Under the pieces are notes generated by a model. It ran no database searches, was not told the DNA's origin, and saw nothing but the letters and a program-made list of their open reading frames with translations. Made by a program: the position numbers and the translations under genes. Below, one piece after another: positions 8,091-16,467 of a DNA stretch of 64,000 nucleotides. The stretch comes from Spartobacteria bacterium. GTDB taxonomy: Bacteria; Verrucomicrobiota; Verrucomicrobiia; Chthoniobacterales; UBA6821. The stretch spans positions 33,974 through 97,973 of the forward strand of contig CANKWU010000008.1 in assembly GCA_947487385.1 (NCBI GenBank). Direction: 5' to 3'. Position 1 is the stretch's first letter, and every line of letters begins with the position of its first letter.

Positions 8091-9575
8091 TCATGCCGGG
8101 TTAAAGGCTTCGGCACGCGGCAGAAGGGCATCCACCACCTTTGCCGAACAGAGAACCCCGGGCAATCCAGCGCCAGGATGAGTGCCTGCTCCGGTAAGGA
8201 AGAGATTCCTGATCCCCTCACCTTTATTATGAAAGCGAAACCAAGCAGACTGACGAAAAATAGGGGCGATGGAAAAACCTGCCCCATGGGTACTCAGGTA
8301 CTCATCCCTAAAATCCTCCGGAGTCTTGAAAAAATCTGCCCTGATCGTGGAGGAAAGTTCCGGAAGAATCGTCTCCTCCAAGGCCTTCACGATCCGATCC
8401 CGAAGTCTTGGTCCCTGAATGCTCCAATCAATACCGGATTGCAAATTGGGCACCGGGCAAAGGACATAAAAGCTATCGCACCCCGGTGGCGCAAAGCTTG
8501 GATCCGTGGCTGTCGGACGGTGAAGGTAGAGCGAAAAGTCATCCGCCAGGATTTTTCGGTCGAAGATATCTTTGAGTAACTCCTGATACCTTGGGCCAAG
8601 CCAGATTGTGTGATGGGCGACCTCCGGGTAGAGGCGCGTCGTTCCAAAATAGAGTACAAAGAGCCCCATCGAGTATTTTGCCCCGGCTAGCTTGAGTCGT
8701 GAGGAGAGCGCCTGTTTCTTGGAGCTGATCATCTTACCGTAGAGGTGAGCGGGGTCGGTGTTGGTGATGACGAGGTCTGCTTTGACTATCTCCCCACCCT
8801 CCAAGAGCGCCCCTGTCGCCTTCCCATCCTCCACGACAATCCCCTCGATCGTTGTGCCCAACCGTGTCGAGATCTGATGTCTCTCCATGAGACTCCCGAG
8901 TGCCGAGGTTATCGCCGCAGTGCCACCCATCGCAAAATGGACGCCGTGGACCCTCTCCAGATAATGGATCAGGGAATAAATACTCGTGGTGTTGAAGGGG
9001 TTACCACCAACAAGGAGCGGCTGAATCGAGAAGGCCTGCCGCAGCTTGGGACTGGAAAGGTAACGGCAGACCATTTGCCAGACGGTTTCATAGTTACGCA
9101 GGCGAAGCAGTTTAGGAACCTGCCGTATCATGGTTAAGACACGGTGAAAAGATACCGCAGAAAGCTCCTCAAACCCGACTTTGTAAATTCGCTTGGAATG
9201 CTCCACGAGGCGCAAATATCCCTCCCGGTCCTTGGGTTCGATGCGCCCTATTTCTTCCAGAGTCTCCTCGAGCGTCCCACCGTAATTGAAGGCGGTGCCG
9301 TCGGGGTATCTGAACCGGTACCACGGTTTCAGAGGCACGAGTTTCACATGGTCATGGAAGTTTTCCCCAAAGAGTGCAAAAAGCTCCTCAAAAAGAAACG
9401 GAGCGGTGATGACCGTGGGACCGGCATCGTGACGAAACCCCTCCTTCTCATAAACCTGCGCACGACCTCCCAGCCTAGGGGATCGATCAATCAGCGTGAC
9501 CTGATATCCTTTTGCCCGGAGCCTAAGCGCAGACGCCATGCCTCCATAACCGGCTCCGATAACGAGAGCGTGCAT
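8091..9575 (-). CDS. crtI: Phytoene desaturase
   Basis: A 494-residue FAD-dependent CrtI-type desaturase converting phytoene to lycopene. The Rossmann motif VIGAGYGGMASALRL starts at residue 5 and is followed by LIDRSPRLGGRAQVYE. The C-terminal FAD-closing motif GAGTHPGAGLPGV is present. The ATG at 9575 directly precedes the Rossmann strand and sits 13 bp after crtE; an upstream in-frame ATG at 9635 would overlap crtE. It precedes crtB in the same operon. Confidence 0.96.
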   Translation of the reverse strand: MHALVIGAGYGGMASALRLRAKGYQVTLIDRSPRLGGRAQVYEKEGFRHDAGPTVITAPFLFEELFALFGENFHDHVKLVPLKPWYRFRYPDGTAFNYGGTLEETLEEIGRIEPKDREGYLRLVEHSKRIYKVGFEELSAVSFHRVLTMIRQVPKLLRLRNYETVWQMVCRYLSSPKLRQAFSIQPLLVGGNPFNTTSIYSLIHYLERVHGVHFAMGGTAAITSALGSLMERHQISTRLGTTIEGIVVEDGKATGALLEGGEIVKADLVITNTDPAHLYGKMISSKKQALSSRLKLAGAKYSMGLFVLYFGTTRLYPEVAHHTIWLGPRYQELLKDIFDRKILADDFSLYLHRPTATDPSFAPPGCDSFYVLCPVPNLQSGIDWSIQGPRLRDRIVKALEETILPELSSTIRADFFKTPEDFRDEYLSTHGAGFSIAPIFRQSAWFRFHNKGEGIRNLFLTGAGTHPGAGLPGVLCSAKVVDALLPRAEAFNPA

Positions 9576-9588
9576 GAATGGATGATAC

Positions 9589-10506
9589 TCAGTGCATCCC
9601 CTCGAGGCGATGCGAGAGTTCCTGGGCAAGCTCACGAAGCAGTACTCCAGAGCCGTTAGGAAGCGATCCAGCGAGTGAGACCGCCTTGGCCAAGTGCTCG
9701 AGCGCGTGACGGCGCGCCTTCTCGGACGCCTCGTGGATCTGGCAGCGGCTTGCCTCGGAAATCACTAGGAGCGCATTGACGGAAAGGGTCCCGCGATCCT
9801 GCTCCACATCCTCCATATCATCGGCGATCTGGTATCCGATGGCAAAGTGCTCCGCCGCACGCCTCGCATCCTCCGACCACATCCCTTTGGAGGAACCCTG
9901 AAGGGTAAGCTCCAGCGGAAGGCTCAAAAGCGCGCCTGACTTGGCTGAGGCAATGGCGTCATAGGTGGCCATGTCCTTCTCTTCATCTCCGATCGGGACA
10001 AGCCGCGCGCACTGACCTCCAATCACGCCGGCAATACGGGAGTGAACCAAGGATAGCAATTCGGGAAGGAGGAGGTCGTTGCTGAATCGCGCAAGGGCTG
10101 CATAAGCGGCCGAGAGAAGCAAATCCCCGGAACACAGGGCGACATGGAAGCCATAGGCTGCGTGGACGGTTTCCACTCCACGACGGAATTGCTGGCGATC
10201 CTCCAGATCATCATGAACAAGGGAAGCATTGTGGATGAGCTCCACGCAGGAGGCAATGGCTACCGAATCCTCCGGGGGAAGCCCCAGGGCATTCCCCGCA
10301 GAGAGTGCAAGCCTAGCACGGATACGCCGACCTCCAGAGGAGAGGTGATAGAGAGCAGCACGAGTGGAGTCTGAATGCCCCTCGATCAATCCTGCCGATC
10401 CCGCCAGCGATGCGTGGACTATTTCCATCATTCGCTCCTCCACCACGCCGAGCAAGGACTCACCAGGGAGTCCGGCTCCGACTCTTATCTTGGGAATCGT
10501 GGACAT
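9589..10506 (-). CDS. crtE: Geranylgeranyl diphosphate synthase
   Basis: A 305-residue trans-prenyltransferase supplying GGPP for carotenoids. The first Asp-rich motif is HDDLED (98-103) and the second is DDMED (229-233). GGQCARL and the SGGRRIRARL entry segment are also typical. It is the first carotenoid gene after the rhodopsin terminator, 97 bp downstream of the rhodopsin stop. CrtE may therefore start a separate transcript or be reached by readthrough. Confidence 0.92.
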   Translation of the reverse strand: MSTIPKIRVGAGLPGESLLGVVEERMMEIVHASLAGSAGLIEGHSDSTRAALYHLSSGGRRIRARLALSAGNALGLPPEDSVAIASCVELIHNASLVHDDLEDRQQFRRGVETVHAAYGFHVALCSGDLLLSAAYAALARFSNDLLLPELLSLVHSRIAGVIGGQCARLVPIGDEEKDMATYDAIASAKSGALLSLPLELTLQGSSKGMWSEDARRAAEHFAIGYQIADDMEDVEQDRGTLSVNALLVISEASRCQIHEASEKARRHALEHLAKAVSLAGSLPNGSGVLLRELAQELSHRLEGMH

Positions 10507-10553
10507 AATGGTAGGCCTAGGGGGTAGTGCCCGAATACTGACCTTACTGTACA

Positions 10554-10589
10554 GAGAAAATCCGTGCGCCGAATAAACCGGCGCACGGA
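10554..10589 (-). terminator. Rho-independent terminator of the rhodopsin gene
   Basis: A perfect 11-bp stem (10561-10571 with 10579-10589, arm TCCGTGCGCCG) encloses a 7-nt loop. On the minus strand the stem is followed by TTTTCTC. It begins about 14 bp after the rhodopsin stop and lies before crtE, so it should separate or attenuate transcription between rhodopsin and the carotenoid genes. Confidence 0.85.
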
Positions 10590-10603
10590 GAAACCCCTAA
10601 ACG

Positions 10604-11395
10604 TTACTTCGCGTGGGAGTCTGTCTCGGTGACAGCAGCAGCCCAGATGATGACACCGAAGGCGATTTTATTGAGCACATCGGCCAAATTATAAACAATG
10701 TTGAGGCCCTTCATGCTCTCCTCATGGTTCATTCCAGTAAGGTAACCGACGAAATAACCGATGGGATAGATCGCCCAACCGAAGGTCACAATCAGACGCA
10801 TGAGGTTGAATGCCGTCTTGACAGCAGGAGGTGACTGATGAGCGTTGATGCGGCTGGCCTCGCCGAAGAAAATCTCAAAAAGGATGAATCCCCAACCGAG
10901 CATTCCCACGATGAAGGCAGGGAGTACGGGGACATAACCGGCCTCGCCCACATATCCACCGATCAGCATGACAAGGGTCCCGATCAGCAAGCGCCAGAAA
11001 ACGCCTGCGGGAACCTTCGTGATGGCCGAAAGGATTAAGAAGAACTCCACCATGAGGAGTGGCACGGTGATGAGCCAATCGATGTAGCGATAAACGGTCG
11101 GTGTGTCGTGGGTGGTTACCCAGACTTCACGCATGTAAAAGTAGTGAACGGCGGCAACCAGCGTCACGAGCCCGGAGACAGTGAGAGAAGTTTTCCACTT
11201 CCCAGAAACCCGCTGGGTTTCAAGGAAGAAAAACGCGGTGGAGGCAACAAGAGCCATAGAAATCAGCCAGAAAGAAATTCCGACAAAATCATTTGGCTCA
11301 AGGACAACTCCTGCGGAGGCTTGCGCTCTGGCAGGGATGAGAAGAGTCGCAAATGCGACTAGCGGTAGTTTAGAGAACAGGGGACGCATCTTCAT
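10604..11395 (-). CDS. Proteorhodopsin-type light-driven proton pump
   Basis: A 263-residue seven-helix microbial rhodopsin with an N-terminal signal sequence (cleavage near ARAQA). In helix C the pump triad is RYIDW (Asp106, equivalent to PR Asp97), Thr110 (PR Thr101) and Glu117 (PR Glu108), the DTE motif of outward proton pumps. His84 in VHYFYMR matches PR His75. The retinal Schiff-base lysine is Lys243 in DVLNKIAFG. The spectral-tuning residue is Leu114 (PR 105), predicting green absorption. Retinal comes from the adjacent crt/blh genes. A strong terminator follows; the upstream 190 bp is AT-rich and shared with a divergent SOUL-family gene. Confidence 0.97.
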   Translation of the reverse strand: MKMRPLFSKLPLVAFATLLIPARAQASAGVVLEPNDFVGISFWLISMALVASTAFFFLETQRVSGKWKTSLTVSGLVTLVAAVHYFYMREVWVTTHDTPTVYRYIDWLITVPLLMVEFFLILSAITKVPAGVFWRLLIGTLVMLIGGYVGEAGYVPVLPAFIVGMLGWGFILFEIFFGEASRINAHQSPPAVKTAFNLMRLIVTFGWAIYPIGYFVGYLTGMNHEESMKGLNIVYNLADVLNKIAFGVIIWAAAVTETDSHAK

Positions 11396-11588
11396 TTTTT
11401 TTGGTGTTATGGGTTGAGACTTACTCTTTCTTTAAATTACAAAACTTAAAATTAAGAAAGTAAAAAATCGTGCCCGCTAGTTTTTCCGCTCTGTCCAGGA
11501 TGGATCGCGTTCACCGCACCGCGATATACTTTCGTTTTCTCCTTCATAATCCTTTGACGGGATTCGTTTCTTGGCTTGAAGTAGTCTT
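11396..11588. promoter_or_regulatory. Divergent promoter region, rhodopsin and SOUL lipoprotein
   Basis: This 193-bp gap must carry promoters for both divergent genes. The rhodopsin-proximal half is strongly AT-rich (runs such as TTTAAATTACAAAACTT near 11433), unlike the GC-rich surroundings. No -35/-10 pair could be assigned with confidence and the rhodopsin ATG has an A-run in place of a Shine-Dalgarno sequence. Confidence 0.45.
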
Positions 11589-12212
11589 GTGAAGACTGTT
11601 TCCCCCGCATCCTCCACGAGATGGCTCCTCCCAATGATTGCCCTGCTCTCACTCTTTGTTGGATGCGAAAAATCGACGTATGAATCCCCCGAGTACAAGG
11701 TCGTGGAGAAAGAGGGCTCCTTCGAGATCCGAGACTATCCCGAACTCACGATCGTCTCAACTCCGATGCAGAAACGCGGTGAGGATGGATCCTTCATGCG
11801 GCTCTTCCGATTTATCTCAGGACGCAACGAGCGCTCGCAAAAGATCTCCATGACCACCCCTGTCCTCATGACGGGCGCTGAGTCCGGAATCATGAGCTTT
11901 ATTGTGCCAAAGGATGTCGCTCGGCAAGGGGTCCCGACCCCCTCCAATCCCGAGGTAACGATCAGCACCAAGCCTCCAGCCCGCTATGCTGTCTATCGGT
12001 TCTCAGGACCCAGCAAGCCGATCCCTAGTCAAGAAGCCGCTAAAAAACTCCTTGCCTGGGTCGACGCGAAACATCTTGAGATTTCCGCTTCGCCTTCACC
12101 ATTGCCTCTCTACGCTTACTATAATCCCCCATGGACACCAGGATTCATGAGACGGAATGAGGTTTTGCTTCGATTGGCACCTTTGGCAACTAAAGTGCCG
12201 GCCCATCGCTAG
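11589..12212 (+). CDS. SOUL-family haem-binding lipoprotein
   Basis: A 207-residue protein with a lipoprotein signal peptide (lipobox LFVGC, Cys about residue 26) followed by a SOUL/HBP domain: YKVVEKEGSFEIRDYPELTI at the start, KISMTTPVLM in the middle and a C-terminal YNPPWTPGFMRRNEV. SOUL proteins bind haem or tetrapyrroles; the role in bacteria is not settled. GTG at 11589 is used because it gives a complete signal peptide with a basic start. It is divergent from the rhodopsin gene and precedes the alkyltransferase gene by 18 bp. Confidence 0.88.
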   Translation: MKTVSPASSTRWLLPMIALLSLFVGCEKSTYESPEYKVVEKEGSFEIRDYPELTIVSTPMQKRGEDGSFMRLFRFISGRNERSQKISMTTPVLMTGAESGIMSFIVPKDVARQGVPTPSNPEVTISTKPPARYAVYRFSGPSKPIPSQEAAKKLLAWVDAKHLEISASPSPLPLYAYYNPPWTPGFMRRNEVLLRLAPLATKVPAHR

Positions 12213-12230
12213 AAGGCTATCAGCCAGCGC

Positions 12231-12782
12231 ATGGATCTCTGGCTCTCACCGCATGATGCCAGAGTCAGGGATCTGAGAGTCCAAGGCGGTTTATCTTATG
12301 GGTTTGCCGAGACTCCGTTTGGAGGGTGTGCGCTGTTGATGAGCGATCGGCACGTGATGTCCCTTCATTTCACAAATTCCAAGCAGGAGTGCCTCGACTC
12401 CCTGCAAATGAAGTGGTCCAATTTCCCACTTCGTCACAGTGAAGTCGCCGATACGATCATTCCGCGGATTTTTGAAAATCCGGAATCAATCCCACTCCTG
12501 GTGATAGGCACTCCCTTTCAACTCACGGTCTGGGAATATCTGCGGACTATTCCAAAAGGATTAACCCTCACCTATAGCGACGTGGCTCGTGCGATAGGAC
12601 GACCGACCGTAGCGCGCGCCGTTGGACAGGCCGTCGGGGCCAATGAGCTTGCAGTTCTCATTCCCTGTCATCGGGTTGTTTCAAAAGGGAAACTGACAGG
12701 ATACCGCTGGGGACTAGAGCGCAAAAGAAATCTCTTGGCTTGGGAGCTGACCAGCCGCGACCCGCTCGAGATGCCGTTCTAA
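12231..12782 (+). CDS. ogt: Methylated-DNA-[protein]-cysteine S-methyltransferase
   Basis: A 183-residue suicide DNA-repair protein that removes O6-alkyl groups from guanine. The active-site motif IPCHRVV with acceptor Cys lies near residue 145. It is preceded by the recognition-helix region YSDVARAIGRPTVARAVGQA and the arginine finger, and followed by GYRWGLERKRNLLAWE. The N-terminal part is the usual ribonuclease-H-like domain. It ends convergently with the pseudouridine synthase gene with a few bases overlap (12779-12782). The symbol is assigned by family. Confidence 0.92.
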   Translation: MDLWLSPHDARVRDLRVQGGLSYGFAETPFGGCALLMSDRHVMSLHFTNSKQECLDSLQMKWSNFPLRHSEVADTIIPRIFENPESIPLLVIGTPFQLTVWEYLRTIPKGLTLTYSDVARAIGRPTVARAVGQAVGANELAVLIPCHRVVSKGKLTGYRWGLERKRNLLAWELTSRDPLEMPF

Positions 12783-13552
12783 GAATTCTTCAGAAACTCG
12801 ATCAGATCCTCCGAGAGGGGCGATTCCCAGCAATGGGTCTGACCCAGGTAATCGAGCTCCAGCAGGCAAGAATGTAGCGCGTGGCGTGGGAGCCAGAGCT
12901 GCGCGGCAAGTTCCGGGGTCCAGCCGGTCTCGATAAATCGTAGGTAGTATTCCTCGGAAGGCCCATAGATTTTGTCGCCCACCACGGGATGCCCCGAATG
13001 CGCAAGGTGGATTCGAATCTGATGCGTCTTCCCGGTAAAGGGAGTGCAGTGAATGAGAGCGATGGGGCCATGCTCCCGATGAGTTACTCTTTTTAGAACG
13101 CGAAAGACTGTACGCGAAGGGGCCCCCTCCGGGTGGACTCCGCGCTTGAGCCAGATCCGGGCATCCTGCACCTCGCCGAGTCGTAGGATCGGCTCCCGTA
13201 TCTCCCATTCCTCTCTCTCGGGCCAGCCCGTGACGATGGCCTGGTATTCCTTCTTCACCTCCCCCCGCGCCATCGTCATGCCGCAGGTGCGGGCGGCCGG
13301 GGCATTCTTGGCCACGAGCACGATGCCGCTTGTCTCACGGTCAAGCCGGTTGATCAATGAAACCTGACCTCCACTGGCGATCTCGTAGGCAAGCAACTCC
13401 TTGAGCCGGTCCCAGAGCGTCACCGGATCGCCCGGCTTGCTGGGATGGATAAGCAAGAAAGGGGGCTTCTCCACAGCCAGCAGATCGGGGGTTTCCCCAA
13501 GAATTCGAAAGTCTCCTGAAAGGGAGGCCGTTATAGAAGCTTGCTCGGACAT
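12779..13552 (-). CDS. RluA-family pseudouridine synthase
   Basis: A 257-residue protein that isomerises uridine in RNA. The catalytic motif is INRLDRETSGIVLVAKN, with the catalytic Asp in RLD; the usual His before RLD is Asn here, as in some RluA/TruC-like members. FTGKTHQIRIHLAHSGHPVVGD is the second conserved block. There is no S4 domain. The ATG at 13552 replaces an upstream ATG that would run into the divergent ABC gene. Which rRNA or tRNA position is modified cannot be told. Confidence 0.85.
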   Translation of the reverse strand: MSEQASITASLSGDFRILGETPDLLAVEKPPFLLIHPSKPGDPVTLWDRLKELLAYEIASGGQVSLINRLDRETSGIVLVAKNAPAARTCGMTMARGEVKKEYQAIVTGWPEREEWEIREPILRLGEVQDARIWLKRGVHPEGAPSRTVFRVLKRVTHREHGPIALIHCTPFTGKTHQIRIHLAHSGHPVVGDKIYGPSEEYYLRFIETGWTPELAAQLWLPRHALHSCLLELDYLGQTHCWESPLSEDLIEFLKNS

Positions 13553-13577
13553 GGTTGGTCGTTCATTTGTGAACAAC

Positions 13578-14246
13578 ATGATCCAACTCGTCAAAGCCTC
13601 CCGCTCCTACGGCACCCCTCCGGTCATGGCTCTCGACTCGGTTTCCTTGAACATCGGACAGGGTGAATTCCTTGCGATCACGGGAGCCAGTGGTTCAGGC
13701 AAAAGCACGCTGCTGAACCTGCTGGGAGGGCTTGACCACCCCACCTCGGGCCAGGTCATCGTGGATGGGATCCATCTGGAGCATGCGGATGACCAAACCC
13801 TCACCCAGTACAGAAGGCTGAAACTCGGTATCGTCTTCCAGTTCTTCAACCTGCTTCCCTCAATGACCGTAGTGGAGAATGTCGAGCTTCCCCTCTTGCT
13901 CCGCGGTGATCCCTCCTCGGGAGTCAGACAATCCGCCCTGAGCATGCTCGACCAGGTCGGGATGACTCGGCGTGCCATGCACTTCCCCCACCAGCTCAGC
14001 GGGGGAGAGATGCAGCGCGCGGCCATTGCCAGAGGGCTTGTGCACACACCATCCCTCTTGCTGGCGGATGAACCGACCGGCAATCTCGACTCTGAAAATG
14101 CTTCCCAGGTTCTCGACGTGATTGCAAAGATTGCTTCACTCCGCACCACTACCGTCATTATGGTAACACACAGCGATTCGGTGGCGGCTCTGGCCGACCG
14201 GCGCATTAGGATGAGGGATGGGCGCATCACTCCAGATGCGACCTGA
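13578..14246 (+). CDS. LolD/MacB-type ABC transporter ATPase
   Basis: A 222-residue ATPase with Walker A GASGSGKST, the LolD/FtsE-type Q-loop FQFFNLLPSMTV, signature LSGGEMQRAAIARGL and Walker B LLLADEPTGNLD. This subfamily drives lipoprotein release (LolCDE) or macrolide/peptide export (MacB). No permease gene adjoins it, and a second ATPase of the same type lies at 39.7 kb, so the partner must be encoded elsewhere. The ATG at 13578 gives the canonical N-terminus MIQLVKASRSYG; an in-frame ATG at 13551 is possible. It lies 49 bp before lpxC-fabZ, hinting at an envelope role. Confidence 0.85.
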   Translation: MIQLVKASRSYGTPPVMALDSVSLNIGQGEFLAITGASGSGKSTLLNLLGGLDHPTSGQVIVDGIHLEHADDQTLTQYRRLKLGIVFQFFNLLPSMTVVENVELPLLLRGDPSSGVRQSALSMLDQVGMTRRAMHFPHQLSGGEMQRAAIARGLVHTPSLLLADEPTGNLDSENASQVLDVIAKIASLRTTTVIMVTHSDSVAALADRRIRMRDGRITPDAT

Positions 14247-14295
14247 TTCGTCCACGTATCATCCTCATAACACTTTAAGAAACAGAAGATTTTCC

Positions 14296-15600
14296 ATGGA
14301 ACTCCAGCGCACTCTTGCGAAGTCTGCCAGCCTCAGCGGCCCCGCCCTCCACAACGGAGGCAACGTCACTCTTACCATCCATCCCGCACCAGCCGGCCAT
14401 GGTTACAAATTCCGCAGAACGGATCTACCGGATGAGCCGATCGTGGATGCCTTGGTCGATTATGTGAAGACCGTCGAACGATCCACAACCCTTGTGCAGG
14501 GAAATGCCAAGATCCAGACCGTCGAGCATGTCCTCTCAGCCCTGGCGGGCCTGGGTGTCGATAACGCCCTGATCGAGATGGATGCCAACGAGCCTCCGAT
14601 AGCCGATGGCAGCGCAGCCCCCTATGTTGCCCTGATCCAGCAGGCTGGCATCGTTGACCAGGAGTCTGTCCGCGCCCCCTTCGAGCTAGGCCAACCGATT
14701 CATCTTGAAACGAGCGGTGGCTCCATCATGTCGGTCTTCCCTCATGCGGGATTCAAGATTTCCTGTACCCAGGCCAATCACGACGGACGTTTCACCCAGT
14801 ACCTTTCTCTTGAGATCACCCCCGAGGTCTATGCTCGAGAGATTGCCCCGGCCCGCACCTTCGTGCATTACGAAGATGTGAAGGATCTGATGGAAAAGGG
14901 TCTCATCAAGGGTGGCAGTCTGGAGAACGCCCTCGTGATCCGTGGCGAATCTGTCCTCAGCAAGGAACCGCTCCGGTTTGCTGACGAGTTCGTCCGTCAT
15001 AAGATCCTCGATATCATCGGCGATCTGGCCCTTGCAGGACGTCCCCTGAGAGGTCATGTCGTCGCCGTCAGGCCCGGCCATGGCCCCAATACAGAACTCG
15101 CGCGCGCCATTGCCAAGCGCCATAGCGACCTTCTGGCGATGGCTCCCACCCCGGTAACCTCGTCGTCACCCGTGATGGATATCAATGAGGTGATGCGTGT
15201 CCTTCCCCACCGCTACCCCTTCCTAATGGTTGATCGCGTGGTCGAGTTTGACGGCGAGACGAAGGCTGTTGGCGTCAAATGCGTCTCGATTAATGAACCC
15301 TTCTTCCAGGGGCATTTCCCGGGACACCCTGTCATGCCGGGAGTCCTGCAGCTAGAGGCCATGGCTCAGGTGGCGTCCATCGTCATGATGCGCAAAAGCG
15401 AGAATACCGGAAAAATCGGCTACTTCATGAGCGCCGACGAGGTGAAGTTCCGCAAGCCGGTCTTTCCGGGCGATACGCTCTTCATCCATGTCGAGATGCT
15501 TAAGGCTCGTAAGAATCTTGGTAAAGCTTCCTGCAAGTGCGTCGTCAACGGCGATGTGGTGAGCGAAGGAGTCCTACTCTTCGGAATCATCAACAAATAG
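14296..15600 (+). CDS. lpxC-fabZ: Bifunctional LpxC-FabZ fusion (lipid A deacetylase / 3-hydroxyacyl-ACP dehydratase)
   Basis: A 434-residue fusion. Residues about 1-285 are UDP-3-O-acyl-GlcNAc deacetylase, the committed lipid A step, with the zinc ligands in EHVLSALAG and HKILDIIGDLAL. Residues about 295-434 are FabZ, with the catalytic His in GHFPGHPVMPGVLQLEAMAQ after LPHRYPFLMVDRV. The same fusion is known in Bacteroidetes and some PVC bacteria. The ATG at 14296 starts the canonical MELQRTLAKSASLSG. lpxA follows 9 bp downstream. The fusion couples lipid A and fatty-acid synthesis and supports a Gram-negative outer membrane. Confidence 0.96.
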   Translation: MELQRTLAKSASLSGPALHNGGNVTLTIHPAPAGHGYKFRRTDLPDEPIVDALVDYVKTVERSTTLVQGNAKIQTVEHVLSALAGLGVDNALIEMDANEPPIADGSAAPYVALIQQAGIVDQESVRAPFELGQPIHLETSGGSIMSVFPHAGFKISCTQANHDGRFTQYLSLEITPEVYAREIAPARTFVHYEDVKDLMEKGLIKGGSLENALVIRGESVLSKEPLRFADEFVRHKILDIIGDLALAGRPLRGHVVAVRPGHGPNTELARAIAKRHSDLLAMAPTPVTSSSPVMDINEVMRVLPHRYPFLMVDRVVEFDGETKAVGVKCVSINEPFFQGHFPGHPVMPGVLQLEAMAQVASIVMMRKSENTGKIGYFMSADEVKFRKPVFPGDTLFIHVEMLKARKNLGKASCKCVVNGDVVSEGVLLFGIINK

Positions 15601-15609
15601 GAGTCTGTC

Positions 15610-16383
15610 ATGTCACGTATTCATCCCACAGCGATCATCGACCCGAGTGCCAAAATCGGCCAAACAAGTCTGGTGGGTGCCTACTGCATCATCGGAGCAG
15701 GAGTGGTCATTGGCGAGGAATGCCGTCTCCGCGCCCATGTTACAATAGCCGGCCCGACGACAGTCGGTAATGGCAATAAATTCTATCCCTATTCCTGCAT
15801 CGGCCATCGGAGCCAAGACCTCAAATACGAGAAGGAGCCGACCTACCTCGAGATCGGCGACGACAATTGCTTCCGGGAGTTTTCGACGGTTCACCGTGCC
15901 ACGGCACCCGGTGGCGTGACACGCGTGGGTAGCCGCGGCAACTTCCTGGCCTACTCCCACATCGCCCACGACTGCGTGGTCGGAGACGATGTTGTTTTTT
16001 CCAACAACGGCACACTGGCCGGCCATGTGGTTGTCGGGGATCATGCGGTGATCGGCGGTCTTAGCGGCGTTCATCAATTCTGCCGAATCGGAGCCCATGC
16101 CATCGTGGGTGGCTGCACAAAGATCGTACAGGATGTCCCCCCGTTCCTGATCGCTGATGGGAATCCCGCCGAGATCCGTGGCGTGAACCACGTAGGCCTT
16201 GAACGTCGTGGGTTTACCCATGAGTCAATCCGCGATCTCCGCGAGGCCTACAAGGTGATCTTCCGCAGTAATCTCAATACCACTCAAGGCCTAGAAGCCC
16301 TGCGCTCCCAATTCCCTAACTCCGATCTTGTCACTCATCTCGCCGATTTCATCGCCTCAAGTGAACGCGGGATTGTGAGATAG
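15610..16383 (+). CDS. lpxA: UDP-N-acetylglucosamine O-acyltransferase
   Basis: A 257-residue left-handed beta-helix protein performing the first step of lipid A synthesis. Hexapeptide repeats start at once (IHPTAIIDPSAKIG). The catalytic His lies in AYSHIAHDCVVGD, and the helical C-terminal domain starts near GLERRGFTHESI. Normal length. A good Shine-Dalgarno (AGGAG) precedes the ATG, unlike many genes here. It forms an operon with lpxC-fabZ. Confidence 0.96.
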   Translation: MSRIHPTAIIDPSAKIGQTSLVGAYCIIGAGVVIGEECRLRAHVTIAGPTTVGNGNKFYPYSCIGHRSQDLKYEKEPTYLEIGDDNCFREFSTVHRATAPGGVTRVGSRGNFLAYSHIAHDCVVGDDVVFSNNGTLAGHVVVGDHAVIGGLSGVHQFCRIGAHAIVGGCTKIVQDVPPFLIADGNPAEIRGVNHVGLERRGFTHESIRDLREAYKVIFRSNLNTTQGLEALRSQFPNSDLVTHLADFIASSERGIVR

Positions 16384-16467
16384 GGATGACCCGCTGGAGC
16401 ATTAATCACTAAAGGAGCAGAGGCACCTCTTCACCTTTTTTTCTCTCAGGGAGACCTTTTCCTCTCT

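Noticed and set aside
8084..8287. 68-residue N-terminal extension of crtB
   Set aside because: It overlaps the 3' end of crtI in another frame and lacks any phytoene synthase similarity.
11416..11432. GAGACTTACTCTT near the rhodopsin promoter as a Fur box
   Set aside because: Only the first hexamer fits; the second half is not an inverted match, and an iron link is not expected.
13401..13577. Upstream extension of the LolD-like ATPase frame
   Set aside because: It is antisense to the pseudouridine synthase gene and has no ABC similarity; the family starts at 13578.
16419..16442. Possible terminator after lpxA (AGAGG-CA-CCTCT then T-run)
   Set aside because: A 5-bp stem with a 2-nt loop is too weak to claim, although the T-run is in the right place.
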